DNA of 8,691 bases from Planctomycetota bacterium (GTDB taxonomy: Bacteria; Planctomycetota; Planctomycetia; Pirellulales; Thermoguttaceae). Positions 1-5,560 of the stretch are shown piece after piece. How positions within the stretch are numbered: the first letter of the stretch is position 1; every line of letters begins with the position of its first letter. The DNA is taken from assembly GCA_025356915.1 (NCBI GenBank), contig JANXQG010000582.1, positions 1 through 8,691 of the forward strand, given 5' to 3'. Made by a program: the position numbers and the translations under genes. The notes beneath the pieces were generated by a model, which did no database searches, was not told the DNA's origin, and saw nothing but the letters and a program-made list of their open reading frames with translations.

Positions 1-345
1 CGACAGCTTGCCGATCGCGAAGGTATCGTCATCGGCGGTTGTATCGAGCCGCTGGAACCGGTATCCTACCTTGCCATGCTTGGGTATATCGAGCGATCCG
101 CGCTGGTCGTGACCGATTCGGGCGGCGTGCAGAAGGAAGCCTATTTCCTCGGCAAACGCTGTATCACGGTCCGCGACGAGACCGAGTGGACCGAGTTGGT
201 GGCCTGCGGCGCAAATCGCGTCGTGGGAGCCGACCCCACGGCCATTCGTCAGGCATTTGCTTGGGCCATGGAACCGCTAGGCGAATGTCGCGAAGTCTAC
301 GGTTCCGGTGACGCCAGCCAGCGCATTGTCCGCCTCTTGGCGTGA
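1..345 (+). CDS. wbpI: UDP-N-acetylglucosamine 2-epimerase family protein, WbpI-like (3' part only)
   Basis: The 5' part lies outside the window. The last 114 residues are visible and end at TGA 343-345. The stretch TDSGGVQKEAYFLGK (residues 39-53 of the visible part), followed by RDETEWTELV (58-67), is the UDP-binding loop and following segment of non-hydrolysing UDP-GlcNAc 2-epimerases. The form DSGGVQKEAYF...RDETEW, rather than the SGGxQEEAP form common in WecB, resembles WbpI-type enzymes. Those convert UDP-GlcNAc3NAcA to UDP-ManNAc3NAcA in the cytoplasm. WbpD- and WbpB-like genes on the opposite strand immediately downstream support this substrate. The 3' end converges on wbpB with only 25 bp between the stops. 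The family is clear. The exact substrate (WbpI versus WecB) is inferred from the motif form and context. Confidence 0.85.
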   Translation, partial: RQLADREGIVIGGCIEPLEPVSYLAMLGYIERSALVVTDSGGVQKEAYFLGKRCITVRDETEWTELVACGANRVVGADPTAIRQAFAWAMEPLGECREVYGSGDASQRIVRLLA

Positions 346-370
346 AAGCTAGCCTTTCTTAACAATGCCC

Positions 371-1396
371 CTACGAGAGTACCGCCGGCAGGATGGTTCT
401 CTCTGAATGGCCAACTCGTACTCGATAGGGTCCGATGACCTTGCCTGTGTACGGCTTCAGCATGGGATGCGCATCGCTCGGAATGCCCGTCGGTGCCGCA
501 TGCCGGATGTCGTGGGCCAACTGGATCGAGGGGCGCACCGTGTCAATACCGAAACCGCGGCCCGCCAGTACCTCTTCGTAAACCTTGGTGTGCAAGTCGG
601 TGAAATTCTCGGAGAACTCCACTTCCTGGCCGTCGACCACGATCGAACGGTAGGTTGGCCGATTGTCCGTGACGATCGCTTTGGGCAGATCGTTGCGATC
701 GACGGAGAGGAGCCATTGAACCCGCGCGTTTTCAAGTTCCAGAGAACCGGCGATTCGCGTGGACGTCGCCACGTGTACCGCGCTCGCCTGGACTGGGCCA
801 AAGAGCCACATCAACATGTCGAAGAAATGGATACCGATGTTCGTGGCCAGTCCTCCCGACCGCTCGACGTCGCCTTTCCAAGAGTTCAAATACCAGGGAC
901 CGCGCGAGGTAATATACGTAAGGCAGACGTCGTGTTTGCGACCGGCAGGACGTAGTGCCAGGCTCTGTTTCAGCGCGATGAGCGATGGAAGCAGCCGGAG
1001 TTGAAGGACCGAATAGACCCGATGCCCGTATTCGGATTCCAGTTCCTGAAGGGCGTCGCAATTCCACGGATTCAGCACCAAGGGCTTTTCACAGATGGCG
1101 TCGGCACCTACCCGAAGCGCAAAACGCGCGTGGGCGTCGTGCAAGTGATTGGGCGCGCAGATGGAAACATAGTGGATACGATTCTCGGCGTTGCCCCGCC
1201 GCAGCTTTTCCACATGCCGGTCAAAACGCTCGAACTCCGTGAAGAAACAGGTATCGTACGAGTACTGGTCGAGGATTCCGACCGAGTCGCTGGGATCGAG
1301 CGCAACGCACACCCGGTTCCCCGTGTCGCGAATGGCCTTCAAGTGACGCGGGGCGATATATCCGCCCACGCCGGTAATTGCAAAATTCCTGCTCAC
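371..1396 (-). CDS. wbpB: Gfo/Idh/MocA oxidoreductase, WbpB-like UDP-GlcNAcA 3-dehydrogenase
   Basis: This is a NAD-dependent dehydrogenase that would oxidise C3 of UDP-N-acetylglucosaminuronic acid, step 2 of UDP-ManNAc3NAcA synthesis. It has 341 residues, slightly longer than known WbpB/WlbA (about 315). Residue numbers here assume the start at 1396. The N-terminal Rossmann motif is GVGGYIAPRH (9-18), followed by LDPSDSVGILDQY and FFTEFERFDRH, which closely match my recollection of Pseudomonas WbpB. The catalytic-lysine motif is EKPLVL (103-108). GGLATNIGIHFFDML (181-195) carries the conserved family histidine. Two in-frame GTG codons compete as start. The one ending at 1402 lies almost against the AAGGAA at 1403-1408. 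The one at 1394-1396 has a normal 7-8 nt spacing and overlaps the wbpD TGA as GTGA, so it is preferred. The gene is translationally coupled to wbpD. The stop is TAG at 371-373. Confidence 0.9.
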   Translation of the reverse strand: MSRNFAITGVGGYIAPRHLKAIRDTGNRVCVALDPSDSVGILDQYSYDTCFFTEFERFDRHVEKLRRGNAENRIHYVSICAPNHLHDAHARFALRVGADAICEKPLVLNPWNCDALQELESEYGHRVYSVLQLRLLPSLIALKQSLALRPAGRKHDVCLTYITSRGPWYLNSWKGDVERSGGLATNIGIHFFDMLMWLFGPVQASAVHVATSTRIAGSLELENARVQWLLSVDRNDLPKAIVTDNRPTYRSIVVDGQEVEFSENFTDLHTKVYEEVLAGRGFGIDTVRPSIQLAHDIRHAAPTGIPSDAHPMLKPYTGKVIGPYRVRVGHSERTILPAVLS

Positions 1397-2031
1397 GGGC
1401 ACTTCCTTGTGATGTGAGTTGGCGTAAGCCCTTGATGAACTTGGCCGTCGTGAAGCGAGTAGTGGTTCCCATCTTGCCCAACTGCCAGGCAGCCGTCCCC
1501 GAAAACCAGGCGATTTCCGGACTTGTCGACCCAGCCTCGCTGCCGGGCAGGATTGCCGAAAACCAGCGCAAAGGGAGGCACGTCACGGGTTACCACCGCT
1601 CCCGCACCGACCATGGCATACATCCCCACCGTGTGCCCGCAGACAATCACGGCCGCAGCGCCGAGCGTGGCCCCCCGGCAGATGCGGGTAGGACGAAACG
1701 CGTCCTTCCGCTCGATGAAAGCCCGCGGATTGACGACGTTAGTGAAGACCATGTGAGGGCCGCAGAAGACATCGTCCTCCAGAACCACTCCGTCGTAGAC
1801 GCTCACACCGTTTTGCAGTTTGACACCATGGCCCAGCACGGCCCCCGAGGCGATACTACATCCCTGGCCGACGACGCAATTTTTGCCAATCTTTGCGCCG
1901 CTATACACATGGCAGAAGTGCCACAGCTTCGTTCCCTCGCCGATCGTCGCACCTTCGTCGACGACGCTGCTGGGATGAACAAAGTACGGATTGCCGCTAG
2001 TCGCAACGACGAGTGGGTCTTCCTGACTCAC
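1393..2031 (-). CDS. wbpD: Left-handed beta-helix N-acetyltransferase, WbpD-like
   Basis: This predicted acetyl-CoA-dependent transferase would N-acetylate the 3-amino group of UDP-GlcNAc3NA, step 4 of UDP-ManNAc3NAcA synthesis. It has 212 residues; WbpD has about 190. Hexapeptide repeats run from about residue 23 to 158 (for example VVDEGATIGEGTKLWHF, AKIGKNCVVGQ, VKLQNGVSVYDGVVLED). The WbpD signature VFCGPHMVFTNVVNPRAF (88-105) is followed by IERKDAFRPT and RGATLGAAAVIVCG. GNPARQRGW (159-167) ends the helix. A short tail follows, with VFGDGCLAVGQDGNHYSL. The start is GTG 2029-2031, preceded by a strong AAGGAGG at 2038-2044 on this strand (spacing 6), which fixes it. It is the first gene of a two-gene unit with wbpB. 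The PLP aminotransferase (WbpE) of the pathway is not in the window. Confidence 0.92.
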   Translation of the reverse strand: MSQEDPLVVATSGNPYFVHPSSVVDEGATIGEGTKLWHFCHVYSGAKIGKNCVVGQGCSIASGAVLGHGVKLQNGVSVYDGVVLEDDVFCGPHMVFTNVVNPRAFIERKDAFRPTRICRGATLGAAAVIVCGHTVGMYAMVGAGAVVTRDVPPFALVFGNPARQRGWVDKSGNRLVFGDGCLAVGQDGNHYSLHDGQVHQGLTPTHITRKCP

Positions 2032-2037
2032 TTCTGC

Positions 2038-2044
2038 CCTCCTT
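2038..2044 (-). promoter_or_regulatory. Ribosome binding site of wbpD
   Basis: A full AAGGAGG on the minus strand lies 6 nt before the GTG at 2031. It is the strongest Shine-Dalgarno sequence in the window and decides the non-ATG start. Confidence 0.75.
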
Positions 2045-2075
2045 GGACGCGATGCCCAGTTTTCAAACAGTGGCG

Positions 2076-2104
2076 AAGGTACACAATTTCCGTAATGGCG
2101 TCAA
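2076..2104 (-). promoter_or_regulatory. Candidate sigma70-type promoter of wbpD-wbpB
   Basis: Read on the minus strand, TTGACG (2099-2104), a 17-nt spacer and TACCTT (2076-2081) give a plausible -35/-10 pair. It lies about 45 nt before the wbpD start. The -35 box is good and the -10 box only fair. Identified by eye. Confidence 0.45.
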
Positions 2105-2114
2105 GTTGAAGTCA

Positions 2115-2122
2115 CCCCCCCC
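2115..2122. repeat. Homopolymeric tract of eight C (G on minus strand)
   Basis: Eight consecutive C lie between the two divergent promoters, 10 nt upstream of the -35 box assigned to wbpD. Tracts of this type can vary in length by slippage. One sequence cannot show whether this one does. Confidence 0.4.
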
Positions 2123-2158
2123 GGTTGTGGGTGCAAGCAGGCGTGTAAATAGTTCGCC

Positions 2159-2187
2159 TTGACGGCCCCTTGCCGCGAGGTTAAATT
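2159..2187 (+). promoter_or_regulatory. Candidate sigma70-type promoter of the KaiA-like gene
   Basis: TTGACG (2159-2164), a 17-nt spacer and TAAATT (2182-2187) match the bacterial consensus well. Transcription would begin near 2194, about 20 nt before the ATG at 2213. The TTG of the -35 box could be mistaken for an upstream start codon. Its role as a promoter argues for translation from 2213. Confidence 0.55.
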
Positions 2188-2212
2188 GCCGCACCCCACA
2201 CTAGGACCGAAC

Positions 2213-3163
2213 ATGGTGGCAATCCTATCCGATCACAAAATCGCGATTCCTGGGGGAGATACTCTGTTCCATGGTATGCCCGGCCGGCTAAAGGTTCTGT
2301 ATATCGCCGCGCCCAGCCGCACCGGGGCTTGGCTGGCCGAGGCATTTGCGGCCGATAGCGCAGCCGAGATTCTTTTGGAAGAAGCTGCCGGACAAGCGAC
2401 GGGCATGGAGCGGCTCCGCGACGAAGTTTTCGATGCTATCCTGGTGAGCCATGAGCCGGGAGAACTCGACGCCCTGGATCTTATCGAAGGCTACCGGACC
2501 GGCGGGGCGGAAGAGCCGATCATCGTGCTCGGCACTCCGAGCGAGTCAGAAATGGCCGTACTCTGCTACGAAGTTGGTGCTAACGGCTACGTCTGCGTCA
2601 CCACAAGTACCACACGGAACCTGATTTGGGTCGTGGCGAGGGCCGTCCAACGCCATCATCTGGTCCAAGAGAACCGCCGCTTCCACCAGGCCGAGCAGAC
2701 GCGTCTGCAACGTGAACAGGACGAAGCTCGACGGCTCTTGCATGAACAGCGGGCCGCCGTCGTGGAGTTCCGTCCCGGGTCGTTGCGAAAGCACAGTTGC
2801 GAGGTAGTTGTACCGGCTGAAACTTCAGTGGCTCTGCCGCCTGAGTTGACGGCCCATTATCGCGAATTGCTGCGAATCTACGTAATCATGGGGGCTGGCA
2901 ACCTGGCCGACGAGCTGCGGCGATTGGCAGCTTTGCTCGTGGCGGCCGACATCACGGCGCGCCAAACAGTGCAGATGCATCTGCACGTGCTCGCCGAGAT
3001 GATATCCGGTCTAGGTGCACGCAGCAGCCGGCACATCATGACCCGGGCCGATCTGCTGATCTTGGAAGTCATGATGCATCTTGGCGAAGGCTATCGCCGC
3101 AGCTATCGCGAACTGGTGCATCCACCCACCCAACATCTCTTGCCTGGGTTTGAAGGAAATTGA
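2213..3163 (+). CDS. Pseudo-receiver protein with KaiA/RsbU_N-like C-terminal domain
   Basis: The protein has 316 residues with no signal peptide or membrane segment, so it is cytosolic. Residues about 26-150 follow the receiver fold: RLKVLYIAAPS for beta1, FDAILVSHEPGELDALDLI (73-91) around beta3, PIIVLGTPSESEMA around beta4, and GANGYVCVTTSTTRN around beta5. The usual acidic pair, the phospho-acceptor Asp (here Ser79 or His80) and the beta5 Lys are all absent, so phosphorylation is unlikely. Residues 150-185 form a charged helical linker (QENRRFHQAEQTRLQREQDE). Residues about 209-303 (AHYRELLRIYV, GNLADELRRLA, AADITARQTVQMHLHVL, LEVMMHLGEGYRRS) resemble the KaiA C-terminal domain and the related RsbU N-terminal domain, which bind KaiC and RsbT respectively. 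An adaptor role is therefore inferred. The start is ATG 2213 with AGGA 6 nt upstream. An extension to TTG 2159 would overlap the promoter. The partner is unknown. Confidence 0.85.
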   Translation: MVAILSDHKIAIPGGDTLFHGMPGRLKVLYIAAPSRTGAWLAEAFAADSAAEILLEEAAGQATGMERLRDEVFDAILVSHEPGELDALDLIEGYRTGGAEEPIIVLGTPSESEMAVLCYEVGANGYVCVTTSTTRNLIWVVARAVQRHHLVQENRRFHQAEQTRLQREQDEARRLLHEQRAAVVEFRPGSLRKHSCEVVVPAETSVALPPELTAHYRELLRIYVIMGAGNLADELRRLAALLVAADITARQTVQMHLHVLAEMISGLGARSSRHIMTRADLLILEVMMHLGEGYRRSYRELVHPPTQHLLPGFEGN

Positions 3164-3183
3164 AAATTGGGCTCTCCGCCAAG

Positions 3184-3432
3184 TTTGCGGATAATTAGGG
3201 TGCGGGCGTCCCGGTCGGCACAGCGGAAGCCGACCATGAAATGCAAGTCACGATCGAGCCGCTGCCGCAACGAAGCGACGAGCGGGCGGAATTTGCCAAG
3301 CCTGCGCTGCATCCGAGAGACAGCATTCGAGAGACAACCTCTTCTTTACCTCCCCGGATTTCCAGGGCTGTGCCCTTCGCTGGGGCAACGGCTGGGCCTT
3401 CGGCCCGATTTCTTGCTTAAATTATCCGCAAA
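3184..3432. repeat. Segment bounded by 13-bp perfect inverted repeats
   Basis: TTTGCGGATAATT (3184-3196) is repeated exactly inverted as AATTATCCGCAAA (3420-3432), enclosing 223 bp. Inside are two small hairpins, GGGC-TGT-GCCC (3365-3375) and GGGCC-TTC-GGCCC (3394-3406). The arrangement is like a small non-autonomous element. No target-site duplication was recognised and there is no transposase. Confidence 0.4.
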
Positions 3433-3437
3433 AGAAC

Positions 3438-3481
3438 GCAGAGAGCGCGAAAGAACAGAATTTTTCTATTGCGCTCTTTGC
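3438..3481. repeat. Imperfect 11-bp inverted repeat
   Basis: GCAGAGAGCGC (3438-3448) pairs with GCGCTCTTTGC (3471-3481) with one mismatch, around an A/T-rich 22-nt loop. It lies immediately downstream of the 13-bp inverted repeat. Confidence 0.4.
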
Positions 3482-3577
3482 GGTCTCTCGCAGTCAAATC
3501 CCTCTCCAATTTCAATTTTTCCTCTCCGCGCCCTCTGCGGTTCATCCCCCCTCAGGTTTTCGGAGGAAAGGGATCTC

Positions 3578-3637
3578 ATGCCCCTCCGTGGCAGGGCATC
3601 TCCGTCCCGGGACGGGATGAGGGTTTACGAAACCCTC
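3578..3637. repeat. Cluster of three adjacent palindromes
   Basis: Three potential hairpins follow each other closely: ATGCCC...GGGCAT (3578-3599), the perfect 14-bp palindrome CCGTCCCGGGACGG (3602-3615), and GAGGGTTT-ACG-AAACCCTC (3619-3637). They precede the promoter of the 3860 gene by about 120 bp. No U-run follows, so they do not look like a simple terminator. Confidence 0.5.
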
Positions 3638-3760
3638 GCCGAACCCCGCCGCCGCCGTGATAACCGGACTCCCTTCCCACCGCTATCTTTGCGCAGATGG
3701 TATTAACCCTAAAACCCGATCAAATTACTAGGACCATACCTTTTTCCTAGACCATCAACT

Positions 3761-3789
3761 TTGACTGGACGTTTTTCCGATGCTATTTT
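3761..3789 (+). promoter_or_regulatory. Candidate sigma70-type promoter of the basic-tail protein gene
   Basis: TTGACT (3761-3766), a 17-nt spacer and TATTTT (3784-3789) are close to consensus. Transcription would start near 3796, giving a leader of about 64 nt to the GTG at 3860. The TTG at 3761 is therefore better read as the -35 box than as a start codon. Confidence 0.55.
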
Positions 3790-3844
3790 TCGACAGGGTT
3801 GCATTTTCACCAACTTACCAGCAGCCGGAAAAGAACTCGATTAT

Positions 3845-3850
3845 AGGAGG
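3845..3850 (+). promoter_or_regulatory. Ribosome binding site deciding the GTG start at 3860
   Basis: AGGAGG lies 9 nt before GTG 3860-3862. The other in-frame GTG at 3851 directly abuts it and is too close to be used. Confidence 0.65.
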
Positions 3851-3859
3851 GTGTCGTCC

Positions 3860-4360
3860 GTGTCCGCAAAAAAGCCTGCCGCCAAAGCCAAACAAAAGAT
3901 CTCAAACTACGCCAACACCGCCAGTGCTACGAAGCGCAAACCTTCGGCCGAAACCAAGAAGCCTTCGGCCGAAGCTAAGAAGCCTTCGGCCGAAGCCAAG
4001 GAATTAACACGGCACATGGACGCCCGCTCCAACAAAGAAGATCGCCGCCAGGACGACCGCCGGCATAAGGATGCATCCGTCGAAGTCCAGCGCCGATCGG
4101 ACGAACGCAGGGTGAAGGTGAATCGTCGCCGACAGATCGACCCGACCACCTGTGAGCGAGATTATTCGCCGAGGGAGATCGAATTCATGAGTGCCATGGA
4201 TAACTACAAACGCCGTAGCGGCCGGATGTTTCCCACTTGCAGTGAGATTCTCGAAGTCATCGAGGCCCTGGGTTACGAAAAACGGGCTGAGTTGCCCACT
4301 ATTGCGCTCCCAGCCGTCGCGGTAACCGTTTCCACGGTGACTGCCGAGCAGGCAGTCTGA
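3860..4360 (+). CDS. Small basic protein with H1-like repeat tail and HTH-like segment
   Basis: The protein has 166 residues. The start is GTG 3860, chosen by the AGGAGG at 3845-3850, and the stop is TGA 4358-4360. Residues 1-52 are rich in Lys, Ala and Pro and contain three heptads (RKPSAET, KKPSAEA, KKPSAEA), like histone-H1-type or AlgP tails. Residues about 53-95 are very charged and Arg-rich (KEDRRQDDRRHKD, RRSDERRVKVNRRR). Residues about 104-144 (YSPREIEFMSAMDNYKRRSG, FPTCSEILEVIEALGY) follow the spacing of the LexA-type HTH (TxRQxEV...GxxPTxxEIxxxLG), though no wing is visible. The last 20 residues are hydrophobic and Val/Ala-rich (LPTIALPAVAVTVSTV). Nucleic-acid binding is inferred from composition. 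I do not recognise a named family. It stands alone with its own promoter. The HTH comparison is by eye and tentative. Confidence 0.8.
   Translation: MSAKKPAAKAKQKISNYANTASATKRKPSAETKKPSAEAKKPSAEAKELTRHMDARSNKEDRRQDDRRHKDASVEVQRRSDERRVKVNRRRQIDPTTCERDYSPREIEFMSAMDNYKRRSGRMFPTCSEILEVIEALGYEKRAELPTIALPAVAVTVSTVTAEQAV
3935..3997 (+). repeat. Three 21-bp in-frame tandem repeats
   Basis: Units 3935-3955, 3956-3976 and 3977-3997 each encode (K/R)KPSAE(A/T). Each contains the palindrome TTCGGCCGAA (3943, 3964, 3985). Units 2 and 3 differ at one base. The array probably grew by slippage or unequal exchange. Confidence 0.9.
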
Positions 4361-4424
4361 GGCTATCCGTCTACGGCTAGAGTTGGGACGAGCCGCAAAA
4401 ACTGCGCGAATCCGCAAATCTCTC

Positions 4425-4453
4425 TTGCGTAAAGGGCCTGAGATCGCTATCTT
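4425..4453 (+). promoter_or_regulatory. Candidate promoter of the TPR lipoprotein gene
   Basis: TTGCGT (4425-4430), a 17-nt spacer and TATCTT (4448-4453) form a fair -35/-10 pair. The leader to the ATG at 4511 would be about 50 nt. Confidence 0.4.
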
Positions 4454-4510
4454 TCTCTCGGAACGTAGCAGTCTAGTGTGGACCGCTACAAGGAAGATTG
4501 ACCGAGGCGC

Positions 4511-5260
4511 ATGGAACCGGTGGGGAAGAACATATCCTTACGCATTGCCGTGATGTTGGTCGGCGCATGCCTGACGATGGTCGGCGGCTGCACCAACTTT
4601 GTCGCCGGTAGTCGCAACGCCGACGGCGTGACACTCTTCCAGCGAGGCCAATATCAGGAGGCCTTGCAGCAGTTTCAGGCGGCGACGTATGCCGACCCGA
4701 ATAACGCTGACGGCTATTACAACCTCGGCGCGACGTATCATCGTCTGGGCCAGCTCCGTAATCAGCCCGAAAGCCAAGCCCGGGCCGAGACCTGTTATCG
4801 CCAGTGCCTGGAGCGAAATCCGAATCATCGCGACTGTCACCGGGGTCTTGCCGTGCTGTTAATCGAAGAAGGCCGGACGACTGAAGCATTCACGTCAATC
4901 CAGACCTGGGCTGCCCAATCGCCGTCGCTGGCCGAGCCACGCATGGAGCTAGCCCGATTGTACGCCGAATTCGGCAACAAGGAGGCAGCGACCAACACAC
5001 TGGCCGACGCCGTGCGGCTGAATCCGGACGACGCCCGGCAGTGGGCAGCCCTAGGCAAGGTGCGCGAGGAGACAGGGAACTCCTCGCAGGCGTTGGTCAA
5101 TTACCAACGTTCACTGGAGATTAACCCTGGCCAGGCGGACGTAGCAGCCCGAGTCACCGCATTGCAGAGTTCCTTGGCCCAGCAATCCTTGGCTCTTCCG
5201 CCTCCGCCTGGCACTACCCAGCCCGTAGTTGCCGGTCAGCCCACTCCTGCCATACGGTAA
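4511..5260 (+). CDS. TPR-repeat lipoprotein
   Basis: The protein has 249 residues. A short basic N-terminus (KNISLR) precedes a hydrophobic segment (10-25) and the lipobox VGGC, with Cys27 as the predicted lipidation site. It is therefore exported and membrane-anchored. About five tetratricopeptide repeats follow (roughly 34-66, 67-105, 106-139 degenerate, 141-173 and 175-207). They show the typical ALQQFQAATYADPNNADGYYNLGATYHRLGQ-type helix pairs and the terminal P at NPNH, NPDD and NPGQ. The end (229-249) is Pro-rich and probably disordered. TPR lipoproteins act as protein-protein scaffolds, often in secretion or envelope assembly. The partner cannot be told here because the neighbours are unrelated. 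Only a weak GAGG (4504-4507) precedes the ATG at 3-nt spacing. The start is still favoured because it gives a complete signal peptide. Confidence 0.88.
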   Translation: MEPVGKNISLRIAVMLVGACLTMVGGCTNFVAGSRNADGVTLFQRGQYQEALQQFQAATYADPNNADGYYNLGATYHRLGQLRNQPESQARAETCYRQCLERNPNHRDCHRGLAVLLIEEGRTTEAFTSIQTWAAQSPSLAEPRMELARLYAEFGNKEAATNTLADAVRLNPDDARQWAALGKVREETGNSSQALVNYQRSLEINPGQADVAARVTALQSSLAQQSLALPPPPGTTQPVVAGQPTPAIR

Positions 5261-5264
5261 TGTT

Positions 5265-5329
5265 CGTAGAACGGAATTTATTCCGTTTTCTTGAAAAAAA
5301 CATGGTAACGGAATGAATTCCGTTCTTCG
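5265..5329. terminator. Twin-palindrome long hairpin, possible terminator or dispersed repeat
   Basis: Two copies of the palindrome AACGGAATNNATTCCGTT (5270-5287 and 5307-5324) lie in opposite orientation. The 23-nt arms 5265-5287 and 5307-5329 are inverted copies matching at 21 of 23 positions, around a 19-nt A-rich loop. It begins 5 bp after the TPR gene stop, so it could end that transcript. The symmetry within each arm is more than a simple terminator needs and suggests a mobile or dispersed palindromic unit. Confidence 0.65.
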
Positions 5330-5378
5330 CGGCGGCCCTCTGTCCAATGCCGCGCACCGACCGTATGATCAAGGGGGC

Positions 5379-5406
5379 TTGGCATCCGGCGCGCGGATGC
5401 TATACT
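5379..5406 (+). promoter_or_regulatory. Candidate promoter of the TIGR03790 gene
   Basis: TTGGCA (5379-5384), a 16-nt spacer and TATACT (5401-5406) are among the best consensus matches in the window. Transcription would start near 5413, giving a leader of about 148 nt that contains the inverted repeat 5424-5487. Confidence 0.55.
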
Positions 5407-5423
5407 CTGCGCGGGCGCGGATA

Positions 5424-5487
5424 ATACTAACCCGAATCGCAAGCGAGGCGAGTAAACCGTTACATCGCTCGCGCTTTGGGTTAGTAT
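5424..5487. repeat. Long inverted repeat in the leader of the TIGR03790 gene
   Basis: ATACTAACCC (5424-5433) is exactly inverted at 5478-5487. Inside it, the AAGCGAG and CTCGCGCTT tracts continue the pairing imperfectly, so the whole 64-nt segment can fold. It sits 11 nt downstream of the predicted transcript start and 73 nt before the coding start. It may be a dispersed repeat, a regulatory leader structure, or both. Confidence 0.6.
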
Positions 5488-5560
5488 GCTGTTGGTGCAA
5501 AACCGCAGAATGTGCCCATGCTGAGTATATTTCCTTCAACCGTCCGGCAATATTTCAAAA

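Larger units (their letters stand above)
3164..3700. other. Gene-free repeat mosaic
   Basis: I find no convincing gene in this spacer of about 540 bp. It holds a 13-bp inverted repeat bounding 3184-3432, several G+C-rich hairpins (3363-3406), an 11-bp imperfect inverted repeat (3438-3481) and a palindrome cluster (3578-3637). The CTCTTTGCGG/CTCTGCGG motif recurs on both strands. Open frames across it have repeat-derived, low-complexity composition. Confidence 0.6.

Noticed and set aside
407..1417. Plus-strand open frames opposite wbpB
   Set aside because: Their products have no domain features, and the minus strand encodes a clear Gfo/Idh/MocA enzyme.
1378..2109. Plus-strand open frame of 243 codons
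   Set aside because: It lies antisense to wbpD, whose hexapeptide product is unmistakable. It is a G+C-driven shadow.
2159..2212. N-terminal extension of the KaiA-like protein to TTG 2159
   Set aside because: The TTG is part of a well-matched -35 box, and a better ATG with AGGA lies at 2213.
3103..3312. Possible minus-strand gene fragment (HFMVGFRCA resembles the end of formylglycine-generating-enzyme-like proteins)
   Set aside because: The match is about nine residues, overlaps the end of the KaiA-like gene and lacks any other family motif. Too weak to call.
3167..3706. Plus-strand open frame of 179 codons in the repeat mosaic
   Set aside because: It runs through inverted repeats and hairpins, has a biased Arg/Ser/Pro composition, no ribosome binding site and no recognisable domain.
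3761..3859. N-terminal extension of the basic protein to TTG 3761
   Set aside because: It overlaps the promoter, and AGGAGG at 3845-3850 points to GTG 3860.
4361..4380. Short hairpin after the basic-protein gene
   Set aside because: The stem is only a few base pairs with a mismatch and no U-run. Not enough for a terminator call.
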